Below are positions 56,960 through 64,000 of a stretch of DNA of 64,000 nucleotides, in pieces. The first letter of the stretch is position 1, and every line of letters begins with the position of its first letter. The notes beneath the pieces were generated by a model. It made no database searches. It saw only the letters and a program-made list of their open reading frames with translations, and had not been told where the DNA came from. Where the stretch lies: assembly GCA_004017275.1 (NCBI GenBank), contig SAKE01000013.1:1-64000 (forward strand), in the 5' to 3' direction. Origin of the DNA: Mesorhizobium sp. GTDB lineage: Bacteria; Pseudomonadota; Alphaproteobacteria; Rhizobiales; Rhizobiaceae. A program made the translations under genes and the position numbers.

Positions 56960-57946
56960 TCACGCACGCTCGGCGGCAGTGGCGAGCGTGTACCGCACCG
57001 TCCGTTTCGCCAGCGGGATCTTGAAATCATTGCCGCCATGCCCGACCGCTCCGGCAAGCGCGGCCTCGGCCGCATCGGTAAAGGCGGTATCGGATGTCGC
57101 CGCTCCCACAAGGGCGTGCTCGGCCGCCGTTGCGCGCCAGGGCTTCGCTGCCACGCCGCCCATGGCGATCCGGGCGCTTCGGATGCGGTCGCCGCTTTTC
57201 TCGACGATCGCCGCCACCGACACCAGCGCGAAGGCGTAGGAAGCTCGGTCGCGCACCTTGCGGTAGACCTGCCGGCCGGGTGGCGGAGGCGGCAGGGTAA
57301 CCGAGGCGATCATCTCGCCATGGGCGAGCACGGTCTCCACGTCAGGCATCGCCTCGGGCAACCGATGGAGATCGCCGATCGGTATCGTGCGGGTCTCTCC
57401 GCGGGGCGAAATGGTTTCGATCCTGGCGTCCAGGCCGGACATGGCGACCGCCATATCGGAGGGGTGGACCGCGATGCAGGCTTTGCTCGCGCCGAGTACG
57501 GCGTGCATGCGATTGAAGCCTTGAAGCGCTGCGCAGCCCGAACCTTGTTCACGCTTGTTGCATGGCATGTTGCGGTCGTAGAAGTAGGGGCAGCGTGTGC
57601 GCTGCAGGAGATTGCCGGCAGTAGATGCCTTGTTGCGTATCTGGCCGGAAGCTCCCGCCAGCAGTGCTTGCGCGAGCATTGGATAGCGTAACCTCACCTG
57701 CGGATCAGCGGCGAGATCGCTGTTGCGGACCTGGGCACCGATCCGAAGCCCGCCCTCATCCGTCTCTTCGATCCGGTCGAGCGGCAGCCGGCTGATGTCG
57801 ACGAGATGCGCCGGCCGCTCGATCCCGAGTTTCATCAGGTCGAGAAGGTTGGTGCCGCCGCTGATGAACCTGGCGTCCGGCCGGGCCGCAACCGCGGCGG
57901 CCGCCTGCTCGGTACTTTCCGCACGCTCATAGGTAAAGGATTGCAT
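56960..57946 (-). CDS. paoB: Aldehyde oxidoreductase FAD-binding subunit PaoB
   Basis: This 328-residue subunit has the CO-dehydrogenase flavoprotein fold (FISGGTNLLDLMKLGIERPAHLVDIS near residue 27). The Cys set CPYFYDRNMPCNKREQGSGC near residue 120 matches the [4Fe-4S] insertion of PaoB. The C-terminal domain follows. It passes electrons between FAD and the iron-sulfur clusters. Spaced 4 bp from paoA and 6 bp from paoC. Confidence 0.92.
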   Translation of the reverse strand: MQSFTYERAESTEQAAAAVAARPDARFISGGTNLLDLMKLGIERPAHLVDISRLPLDRIEETDEGGLRIGAQVRNSDLAADPQVRLRYPMLAQALLAGASGQIRNKASTAGNLLQRTRCPYFYDRNMPCNKREQGSGCAALQGFNRMHAVLGASKACIAVHPSDMAVAMSGLDARIETISPRGETRTIPIGDLHRLPEAMPDVETVLAHGEMIASVTLPPPPPGRQVYRKVRDRASYAFALVSVAAIVEKSGDRIRSARIAMGGVAAKPWRATAAEHALVGAATSDTAFTDAAEAALAGAVGHGGNDFKIPLAKRTVRYTLATAAERA

Positions 57947-57950
57947 TTGC

Positions 57951-58610
57951 CTAGGCCTCCCCTGACGCGTCGCGGATCGCAGCGACGATGTTCGGATAGG
58001 CGGCGCAACGGCAGATGTTGCCGCTCATCCGCTCACGAATCTCGGCATCGGTGAGAGCAACGGCAGCCGAGGCCACGTCGGCGCTCACATGACTAGGCCA
58101 GCCTGCCTTGGCTTCATCCAGCATGCCGACCGCCGAACAGATCTGGCCTGGCGTGCAGTAGCCGCACTGGAAACCATCGCGGGCGACGAAGGCCGCCTGG
58201 ACCGGGTTCAGCCGATCGCCCTCGGCAAGGCCCTCGATAGTGGTTATCTCGTCGCCCTGATGCATTGCGGCAAGCGTCAGGCAGGAATTGATCCGGCGCC
58301 CGTCGACAAGCACCGTGCATGCACCGCACTGGCCGTGGTCGCAGCCCTTCTTTGAACCGGTGAGGCCGAGATGGTTGCGCAGAGCGTCGAGCAGCGTCGT
58401 TCGCGGGTCGAGATCAACGGCAAGGTCCTTCGCGTTGATCCGCAAGGACATAGGCATCGTCGGTGCCGGCGTGGGCGATGCGGTGGCCGTGACGGTGTCT
58501 GCCTGCTCGGCGCCAACCGGCATCCCGGTTGCCAGGAGCAAGCCGGTCGCGACCCCGCCCTCCAATATCGTTCGACGCGTCGGCCCCTTCCTGTGCTCTG
58601 CTTCAGCCAT
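57951..58610 (-). CDS. paoA: Aldehyde oxidoreductase 2Fe-2S subunit PaoA, Tat-exported
   Basis: This 219-residue subunit begins with a twin-arginine signal (TRRTILEGGVATGLLLATG). The plant-type cluster has CDHGQCGACTVL, and the second cluster has CGYCTPGQ and CRCAAY. The Tat signal here is expected to carry the folded PaoABC complex to the periplasm. It is the first gene of paoABC, 135 bp after an AraC regulator gene on the same strand. Residues 33-50 are a Pro/Thr/Ala linker. Confidence 0.93.
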   Translation of the reverse strand: MAEAEHRKGPTRRTILEGGVATGLLLATGMPVGAEQADTVTATASPTPAPTMPMSLRINAKDLAVDLDPRTTLLDALRNHLGLTGSKKGCDHGQCGACTVLVDGRRINSCLTLAAMHQGDEITTIEGLAEGDRLNPVQAAFVARDGFQCGYCTPGQICSAVGMLDEAKAGWPSHVSADVASAAVALTDAEIRERMSGNICRCAAYPNIVAAIRDASGEA

Positions 58611-58745
58611 GCATGATCTCCCAGTCGCAATGGTGGAACGCTGACGGCAACCGACCCGATGGTGAGCGCCTCGGGTGCTGTTGCTCGTCGACCCTGGAAG
58701 TGGCGACGCGTGCGGCGTCTTTCTTTCAGAAAATCGGCAGCAATG

Positions 58746-59630
58746 TCAGGATTCCGGAGAAAAATGCATCCGATAGACCCGAGGTGTCATGCCTCTGAGA
58801 CGCCGAAATGTCGTCGTGAAATGGCTTTGGCTTGAAAAGCCGAGCCGGAAAGCAATGGTGCTGATCGACAAACCCGTTTCGCGCAGCAGCGTCTCCGCTC
58901 GCCGCACGCGTTCCTCGATCACATAAGCATAGGGCGCAAGTCCAGTCGTCGCCTTGAAGCGGCGTGCGAAACTGTCGACGGCAAGGTCTGCGACGGCCGC
59001 CAGCGCGCTCAACGAAATGTCGGAATTCATGTGTGCATCGATATAATCCCGAACGCGACCAAGCACCCGACGGCTGAGACAGCCGTGACGCAGAGACGGG
59101 CCTTGCTCCCGGTTCAGGGTTGCCACGCGTAGGCCGACAAGGCCGACCAGATGCTCGACATAGGCGGTGTCCGGCTTGTGGCCGAGCGCCATTTCGTCGC
59201 GAAGCGAGCCCATGAGCGTGGCGATGACCTGATCATTCTTGTTCACCAGGATCGGCAAATCCCCCAAGCGTTCACATCCTCGAATCCTGGCGTCAGGATC
59301 GATCCATAGGGCCGAGTAGGTGAGGTCTACGTTCCGGTAGAAGCCGAGCCGCTCGGCACCCGCAGGCACGAAGGTGAGGGCCCCGGGGCGATCCATGCCG
59401 TCGTACAGGGATTTTGCTTCGTGCCGGATAGACGTTTGAGACGTTCCGCCTTCCTCGGTCAGGACGACCAGATGATGAGGGGCTGTCCAGCGAAGTTCCG
59501 CCTCCCGGCACACCCACCGCCGATTGTCGAAAACGATCGAGGATCCTGCCCATGACGCGGTTTGAAGGGGCTCCGATCTCTCCTCCCGGCTCCGAATCCG
59601 TCCGTCACCAAGCAGCGGTTTGAATGACAT
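58746..59630 (-). CDS. AraC family transcriptional regulator
   Basis: This 294-residue protein has an N-terminal part without a clear cupin and a C-terminal AraC domain (about residues 190-290). SLSALAAVADLAVDSFARRFKATTGLAPYAYV and SISTIAFRLGFSSQSHFTTTFRRLRGMTPRVYR are the two helix-turn-helix motifs. The ATG at 59630 (MSFKPLLGDG) is the best start; the frame continues up to 59858 with no family-like sequence. It sits before paoABC on the same strand and probably controls it. Confidence 0.85.
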   Translation of the reverse strand: MSFKPLLGDGRIRSREERSEPLQTASWAGSSIVFDNRRWVCREAELRWTAPHHLVVLTEEGGTSQTSIRHEAKSLYDGMDRPGALTFVPAGAERLGFYRNVDLTYSALWIDPDARIRGCERLGDLPILVNKNDQVIATLMGSLRDEMALGHKPDTAYVEHLVGLVGLRVATLNREQGPSLRHGCLSRRVLGRVRDYIDAHMNSDISLSALAAVADLAVDSFARRFKATTGLAPYAYVIEERVRRAETLLRETGLSISTIAFRLGFSSQSHFTTTFRRLRGMTPRVYRMHFSPES

Positions 59631-59767
59631 TGCGGTATCTCGCTGGTTCGTTGACGAAGCCGCGCCGGGCTCCATCTTGAGCAGTGTGTGCTGTCCGCCC
59701 CTGTAGCTGCGCATGTGGGGCAAGCATCGGGCCTTGATAACCGCGCGGCGTTCAAGAATTCGTGAGA

Positions 59768-59990
59768 TCAGCCAAAATCTGCCGAAGGCACGGCGAAGGC
59801 TGCGTCCGGTTCGAGCGCGCGGCGCAATGCGGGCGCCTCCTGCTGGATATGATCCCACAGCCGGTTCGCGATCGGCCCGTGCGGCCGGTCGCGGCGCCGC
59901 GCCACCACCAGTTCGTCGGTGCGGCCCGGCAGATGACGGCCGGCAATGGATTGCAGGCGCCCGTCAAAACAGTAATTGAAGGTCGCAGCC
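59768..59990 (-). pseudogene. C-terminal remnant of a LysR-type regulator
   Basis: Reading on the minus strand gives a segment ending at TGA with LPGRTDELVVARRRDRPHGPIANRLWDHIQQ..., which is typical of the end of a LysR effector domain. A stop codon precedes it in frame, and no helix-turn-helix or start is present. The gene body is therefore lost. It lies between the AraC and L,D-transpeptidase-like genes. Confidence 0.6.
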
Positions 59991-60006
59991 TATCGGGGTG
60001 CGGACT

Positions 60007-60981
60007 TCAAGACCCCTGGCAAATCGGCACCGGCTGCGGCGGCGGTGCCGGGTGATCCTTCCGGTATTGTGCGATAATCGGCTCGAGGGTCTTTCGCGGC
60101 CAGAATTTTGGCGTGCCGATTTCCTTCAGGCAGGACGCGTTCCAATAGGCGCCCGACCGCGAACGGTTGGCCGCTACCGCGGCGATGTCGCGCGATTCCG
60201 GGTAGATGTAGAGCGTCGTCGGGTTGTCCTTGACCATCGGGATGATCTGCTTGGCATCCGCCGGTGACCAGCTGGTGCAGCCATTGCTGCGGCCGCCGGC
60301 GTAGTCGACCAGCTTGCCGAACGGCACGAAGCCGTCATGGTCGGCATGCGAGCTGTTCGGGTTTTTGCGCAGGCACATGCCGTGCAGCACCTGGGCCGCG
60401 TGACCGCCGATCACCCGCTGCCTGGCGTTGGCGGCCTCGCCTTCGCCGTCGAACTGGATGAAGGTCCGCTGGAAAACCGCGTTCTGTTTCGCGCCGGTGC
60501 GGTAATAGCCCTTGAACGATGTTTTCGCCTCGCTGGTCATATAGCCGCCGCCGGCCGTCAACGATGAATCCATCGCATTGCCGAAGTTCTTCGCGCACCG
60601 CCGGCCATTTGAAAAATCGACGACGCCTTTCAAATTCCGGCCGCTGCCATGACCCGACGAAATCGCGCGAAACGACTGGCTGGCCTCGCAGATGACGTAG
60701 TAGCGACGGCCAAGCACCCCATTGCCCAGATCGCTGGGGCGTGTCGCATCCATGGCGAAGTAGCAGGGGTTCCTGACGGCACCTTCCGCCACCTTCTTCC
60801 GGTAAAGCGCGCGGGCTCGTTCGAGGACTATTTGTGAAATCTGACCGTCGCTGTCGCCGATATGGGCCTGCAGCCAGGCCGGAACGCCTGATGGTGCGGC
60901 AAAGGATCGAGCCGATACCGCCACGGCGATCACGACGAGAAGGCTGGCGACGACACCCAGAGAAACAGATCTCAACCGCAC
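60007..60981 (-). CDS. Exported L,D-transpeptidase-like (YkuD_2) protein
   Basis: This 324-residue protein has an N-terminal hydrophobic export signal (SLGVVASLLVVIAVAVSA). The body matches the murein L,D-transpeptidase catalytic family: CYFAMDATRPSDLG, HGSGRN and GFVPFGKLVDYAGGRSNGCTSW with the likely catalytic Cys in SNGC. It should act on peptidoglycan or a lipoprotein link in the periplasm. I chose the GTG at 60981 because AGGAGA precedes it; the longer form starts at 61029. Confidence 0.82.
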   Translation of the reverse strand: MRLRSVSLGVVASLLVVIAVAVSARSFAAPSGVPAWLQAHIGDSDGQISQIVLERARALYRKKVAEGAVRNPCYFAMDATRPSDLGNGVLGRRYYVICEASQSFRAISSGHGSGRNLKGVVDFSNGRRCAKNFGNAMDSSLTAGGGYMTSEAKTSFKGYYRTGAKQNAVFQRTFIQFDGEGEAANARQRVIGGHAAQVLHGMCLRKNPNSSHADHDGFVPFGKLVDYAGGRSNGCTSWSPADAKQIIPMVKDNPTTLYIYPESRDIAAVAANRSRSGAYWNASCLKEIGTPKFWPRKTLEPIIAQYRKDHPAPPPQPVPICQGS

Positions 60982-61111
60982 CGGATCAATTCTCCTGTCG
61001 AATCGCTTTGTGATGTTGCCACCGGGCACCGATCATAGAGGGTCTCGCATTATCAGGCGAAACACATCTTATTTAGCGCGCCCTTTGTTTAGCGAACCTT
61101 AACGAAGAGCC

Positions 61112-61393
61112 TTGAAGCAGGTCGACGCATGCAAACGGGCCTACGCCGACATGCTGGCTCCCAGGCTTGTGGCGGATTTCTTCGCATCCTTGAAGCAGGG
61201 CTACGAACTCGGCTTAACGGGTCCTTCGGAGCCTTCGCTGGCGCATTGGCTGACGGAGCATCAAACGAAAAACCCGGATGTGCGGCGGGTCACTGGCGCA
61301 AATCAGCACCATAGGCAAATATGTACCATAGCTGACGGCAGGGGGTCAAGAAAAAATTCCTACCGCGAAAAGCTGCCCGGCAAAAAAAGCTGA
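61112..61393 (+). CDS. Doubtful small hypothetical protein
   Basis: A frame from TTG 61112 codes for up to 93 residues, including ADFFASLKQGYELGLTG. The first two thirds look protein-like, but the last third is basic and low in quality. GAAGAG precedes the TTG. No family is recognised. It may be a remnant. The rest of 61030-61636 has no other credible gene. Confidence 0.25.
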   Translation: MKQVDACKRAYADMLAPRLVADFFASLKQGYELGLTGPSEPSLAHWLTEHQTKNPDVRRVTGANQHHRQICTIADGRGSRKNSYREKLPGKKS

Positions 61394-61420
61394 CGACACC
61401 GCCGAACCGGCTGTCGTCAG
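61383..61420 (-). terminator. Strong minus-strand hairpin with T run and no assigned gene
   Basis: CTGACGACA (61390-61398) pairs with TGTCGTCAG (61412-61420); on the minus strand the stem is followed by C and then seven T residues. No minus-strand gene reads into it within 950 bp, so it may end a small RNA from 61421-61600 or an antisense transcript. Confidence 0.55.
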
Positions 61421-61636
61421 GTCTTTGCTAACCTGAGTTCGGAGCCCTGATCCTTGAAGGTCCGCGATTTTCGATCCACGGGGGATTGAGCTATCATCTG
61501 ATTCTGGCGCGGCCCACGCCACCTCCCTCCGCCGGGAAAGCATCGTTCATGCAGGGCACTCTCATCTCCGAACCGACTGCTCGAGCGCCAGGCATAAGGA
61601 GGGGTTGCGAAACGGCTCGCACCAGGAGGTTTTGCA

Positions 61637-62350
61637 ATGAAGCTGTCCGCGCCCATCTATCATCTGAAGCGTCAAGCCAGGCTTTTGTCCCGCCAAGCCA
61701 AAATTCCACTCCACGAAGCGCTTGATCGTGTTGCAGCACAGGAAGGGTTCGCCGGTTGGAGCCTGCTTGCAGCCAAGTCAGCCGAGGCGGCGCCCGCGGG
61801 CGTACTCTTTGCGCAACTGGCGCCCGGCGACCTGGTCCTGGTCGGCGCGCGACCCGGCCACGGCAAGACGCTGATGAGCCTCGAACTCGCGGTCGAAGCC
61901 ATGAAGTCCGGCCATCGCGGTGTGTTCTTCACGCTGGAATATACGCAGCGGGATGTGCTCGACCGGTTTCGCGCCATCGGGGCGGACCCTGCGCGGTTCA
62001 ACAACCGGTTCGTGTTCGACAATTCCGACGCCATCAGCGCCGACTATATCGTCAAGGCATTGGGCTCGGCGCCGCGCGGCACGCTGGTGGTGATCGATTA
62101 TCTGCAACTGCTCGATCAGAAGCGGGAAAACCCGGACCTGATGGCGCAGGTTCGCACGCTGAAAGCCTTTGCCCGCGACAAGGGATTGATCCTCGTCTTC
62201 ATCTCGCAGATCGATCGGTCATACGATCCGACGAAGAAGCTGGTTCCCGATATCGGCGACGTGCGATTGTCGAATCCGCTGGACCTGTCGCTGTTCAACA
62301 AGACCTGCTTCCTGAACAAGGGCGAAATCCGGTTCCAGGCGGCAGACTGA
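61637..62350 (+). CDS. Stand-alone DnaB/RadA-like RecA-fold ATPase
   Basis: This 237-residue protein has a 45-residue N-terminal helix-rich part (LKRQARLLSRQAKIPLHEALDRVAAQEGFAGWSLL) and a RecA-like core. Walker A reads GARPGHGKT at 70-78, Walker B VVIDYLQLL at 151-159, and FISQID follows. These match the DnaB helicase C-terminal core, but the primase-binding N domain is missing and the core is short. CAGGAGG precedes the ATG. It converges with oxyR (19 bp between stops). Function is unknown. Confidence 0.75.
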   Translation: MKLSAPIYHLKRQARLLSRQAKIPLHEALDRVAAQEGFAGWSLLAAKSAEAAPAGVLFAQLAPGDLVLVGARPGHGKTLMSLELAVEAMKSGHRGVFFTLEYTQRDVLDRFRAIGADPARFNNRFVFDNSDAISADYIVKALGSAPRGTLVVIDYLQLLDQKRENPDLMAQVRTLKAFARDKGLILVFISQIDRSYDPTKKLVPDIGDVRLSNPLDLSLFNKTCFLNKGEIRFQAAD

Positions 62351-62369
62351 CGATCGGGTCAACCAGCCT

Positions 62370-63323
62370 TCATTGGGCGGCTGCCGGTAGATTCAGAGGC
62401 TGCGCAACCGATGCCGGATTGTGCTGCGCGCGCAGTGCATCGGCCGCCTGGCGAACCACTTCGGAAATCCGCAGCAGCTGTTTGGCGATCGGGCTTGTCT
62501 TGCGCCAGATCATGCCGATCGTCCGCGACGGCTGGGGACTGGCGAAATGGGCGATGGAGACCGACGCCGAGCGTGTCTCCACCGGCACGGCCATTTCGGG
62601 GATCAAGGTAACGCCGACGCCGGCGCCGACCATCTGCACCAGGGTCGACAGCGAGCTGCCGTCGAGCAGCTCCCTTGGCCGTGCCGAATGCATGTTGCAG
62701 AACGACAGCGCCTGGTCACGGAAACAATGGCCTTCCTCCAGCAGAAGCAGCCGCATCTCGCGCAGCATTTCGCGGTTGGGCACCGGCTTTCCCTCGTCCT
62801 CGCCGGGCCGGACCAGCACGAAGTTCTCGGCAAACAGCACGATTTCCGTCAGCGACGCTTCCGACACCGGCAAGGCGACAATGGCCGCGTCGAGCCGGCC
62901 GTCGGCCAGTTCCTGGATCAGCTTCTGCGTCTGCGTCTCGCGCACGTGGATATCGAGGCCGTCATGCATGCGGGCAAGGTTGCCGATGATCGCAGGCAGG
63001 AGGTAGGGCGCGATCGTCGGGATCACGCCGATGCGCAGCCGCCCCACCAGCCGGTCGCGCGAGGCGCGGGCCAGATCCGTCAGCTCATCCACCGAGCGCA
63101 GGATGTCGCGGACGCGCAAGGCGAATTCCTCGCCGAAATTGGTCAGCCGGACCTGGCGTGGGCCTCTTTGGAAAAGCTCGGTGCCCAGCGTTTCCTCCAA
63201 TTCCTTGATCTGCACCGAGATGGCGGGCTGCGAGATAGCGCAGGCATCGGCGGCGCGGCCGAAATGATTGTGTCGGGCCAGCGTCTCGAAATAGCGCAGC
63301 TGCTTCAGCGTCAGGTTTGTCAT
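62370..63323 (-). CDS. oxyR: Hydrogen peroxide-sensing regulator OxyR
   Basis: This 317-residue LysR protein has the N-terminal helix-turn-helix (LRYFETLARHNHFGRAADACAISQPAISVQI). The redox pair is Cys200 and Cys209 in GHCFRDQALSFC, matching Cys199 and Cys208 of E. coli OxyR. It should switch by a disulfide on peroxide exposure. It is divergent from katG, its usual target. Confidence 0.95.
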   Translation of the reverse strand: MTNLTLKQLRYFETLARHNHFGRAADACAISQPAISVQIKELEETLGTELFQRGPRQVRLTNFGEEFALRVRDILRSVDELTDLARASRDRLVGRLRIGVIPTIAPYLLPAIIGNLARMHDGLDIHVRETQTQKLIQELADGRLDAAIVALPVSEASLTEIVLFAENFVLVRPGEDEGKPVPNREMLREMRLLLLEEGHCFRDQALSFCNMHSARPRELLDGSSLSTLVQMVGAGVGVTLIPEMAVPVETRSASVSIAHFASPQPSRTIGMIWRKTSPIAKQLLRISEVVRQAADALRAQHNPASVAQPLNLPAAAQ

Positions 63324-63589
63324 AATGTCATCTTATCGCTGTAATCAGGAAATCCAACTTAAATTAATCAAGCGGCTTTGCTATAGGAGTTACAAGGAAG
63401 ATGAGGAGCAGCCGGGACCGCCGGGTCGAGGCGCACGCCCGCAGCGACAGGACATCCAACATATTCGGCCGCGTATCGGGCATATGGTCATCGTGCCAGC
63501 CATGAAACGGACCGCCTTCAGGGACATCCAATGTCCCTGTTCACGCAGCAGTTGATACAGCTCAACATAGCCACGATCGGAGAAAGACA
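63324..63589. promoter_or_regulatory. oxyR-katG shared regulatory region
   Basis: The 266-bp gap lies between the divergent genes and must hold an OxyR site. An AT-rich stretch with TTATCGCTGTAATCA lies near 63333 and a CTATAG word near 63381. I could not fix the four-contact OxyR site. Open frames in the gap do not look like genes. Confidence 0.5.
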
Positions 63590-64000
63590 TGGACGCACAA
63601 ACTGATGATCCCAGCGCCGGCAAATGCCCCGTTGCGCACGGATCCTCCAGCAGGAGCAACCGTGACTGGTGGCCGAACCAACTGGACCTAGGCGTTCTCC
63701 ATCAGCAATCGAACCTTTCGGATCCGATGGGCGAAGAGTTCGACTATGCCGAGGAATTCAAGTCGCTTGATCTCGACGCGGTGATCAAGGACCTGCACCA
63801 TGTGATGACGGATTCGCAGGATTGGTGGCCGGCCGATTTCGGCCATTACGGGCCGCTGTTCATCCGCATGGCCTGGCACAGTGCTGGCACGTATCGCATA
63901 GGCGACGGCCGTGGTGGCGCCGGCGCCGGCCAGCAGCGTTTCGCACCGCTCAACAGCTGGCCGGACAATGCCAATCTCGACAAGGCGCGCCGGCTGCTGT
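63590..64000 (+). CDS. katG: Catalase-peroxidase, 5' part
   Basis: The reading frame starts at ATG 63590 after GGAGAAAGAC and runs to the window end in the same frame (137 codons). It opens MDAQTDDPSAGKCPVAHG and includes RDWWPNQLDLGVLHQ, DWWPADFGHYGPLFIRMAWHS and AGTYRIGDGRGG. RMAWHS holds the distal Arg, Trp and His of the heme site, in which the Trp forms the Met-Tyr-Trp cross-link. The remaining about 600 residues lie outside. Divergent from oxyR. Confidence 0.95.

Noticed and set aside
63325..63659. Small open frames between oxyR and katG
   Set aside because: They lack ribosome sites and family-like sequence and overlap the region needed for OxyR control.

Overview
The window looks like chromosomal DNA of a Mesorhizobium-type rhizobium (Hyphomicrobiales, Phyllobacteriaceae). 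It is GC-rich almost throughout. It carries an alphaproteobacterial F1-ATPase zeta inhibitor, an LsrB/VtlR-type LysR regulator with an AbcR-like small RNA just downstream, a Pao-type periplasmic aldehyde oxidoreductase, and many palindromic intergenic repeats of rhizobial type. The genus is inferred from these features, not from a database search.

Layout. 1-7.5 kb holds lipopolysaccharide inner-core genes: the heptosyltransferases WaaC and WaaF and the epimerase HldD on the minus strand, HldE, GmhA and GmhB on the plus strand, and a core glycosyltransferase. Together they make ADP-heptose and attach it. 7.7-11.8 kb holds an Lrp regulator, thioredoxin reductase, the LsrB/VtlR-like regulator, a membrane methyltransferase and two RNA-like loci. 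11.8-22 kb is mostly housekeeping: an EF-G paralogue, aspartate aminotransferase, two overlapping EAL proteins, a glutathione S-transferase, a cold-shock protein, a DNA repair methyltransferase and a lytic transglycosylase lipoprotein. 22.3-25.5 kb is a sugar ABC importer without its ATPase. 25.6-29.5 kb holds small stress or periplasmic proteins, the zeta inhibitor and a RidA protein.

29.56-32.23 kb is the clearest accessory insert. It is an AT-richer island with a ParB-like DGQNR protein, facing a DUF262 (DGQQR) protein that is translationally coupled to a HEPN RNase-like protein. This looks like a defence or toxin-type module and is the best candidate for an under-described system in the window. 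carB follows directly.

36-47.5 kb has several regulator/target pairs: ArsR with an MFS exporter, MarR with a short-chain dehydrogenase, LysR with a LysE exporter, and MntR with MntH. Palindromes in three of these divergent gaps look like operators. 47.5-54.5 kb has a small Lys-rich protein, a large exported protein with one CxxCH site, a zinc metallopeptidase, a TetA-like exporter, carA and a YqeY protein. 54.6-61 kb has paoCBA with an AraC regulator, a LysR remnant and an exported L,D-transpeptidase-like protein. The right end has a stand-alone DnaB/RadA-like ATPase, then oxyR divergent from katG, which runs off the window.

At least ten intergenic repeats, in several families, sit in almost every longer gap. 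No transposase, integrase, rRNA, tRNA or CRISPR array was recognised.
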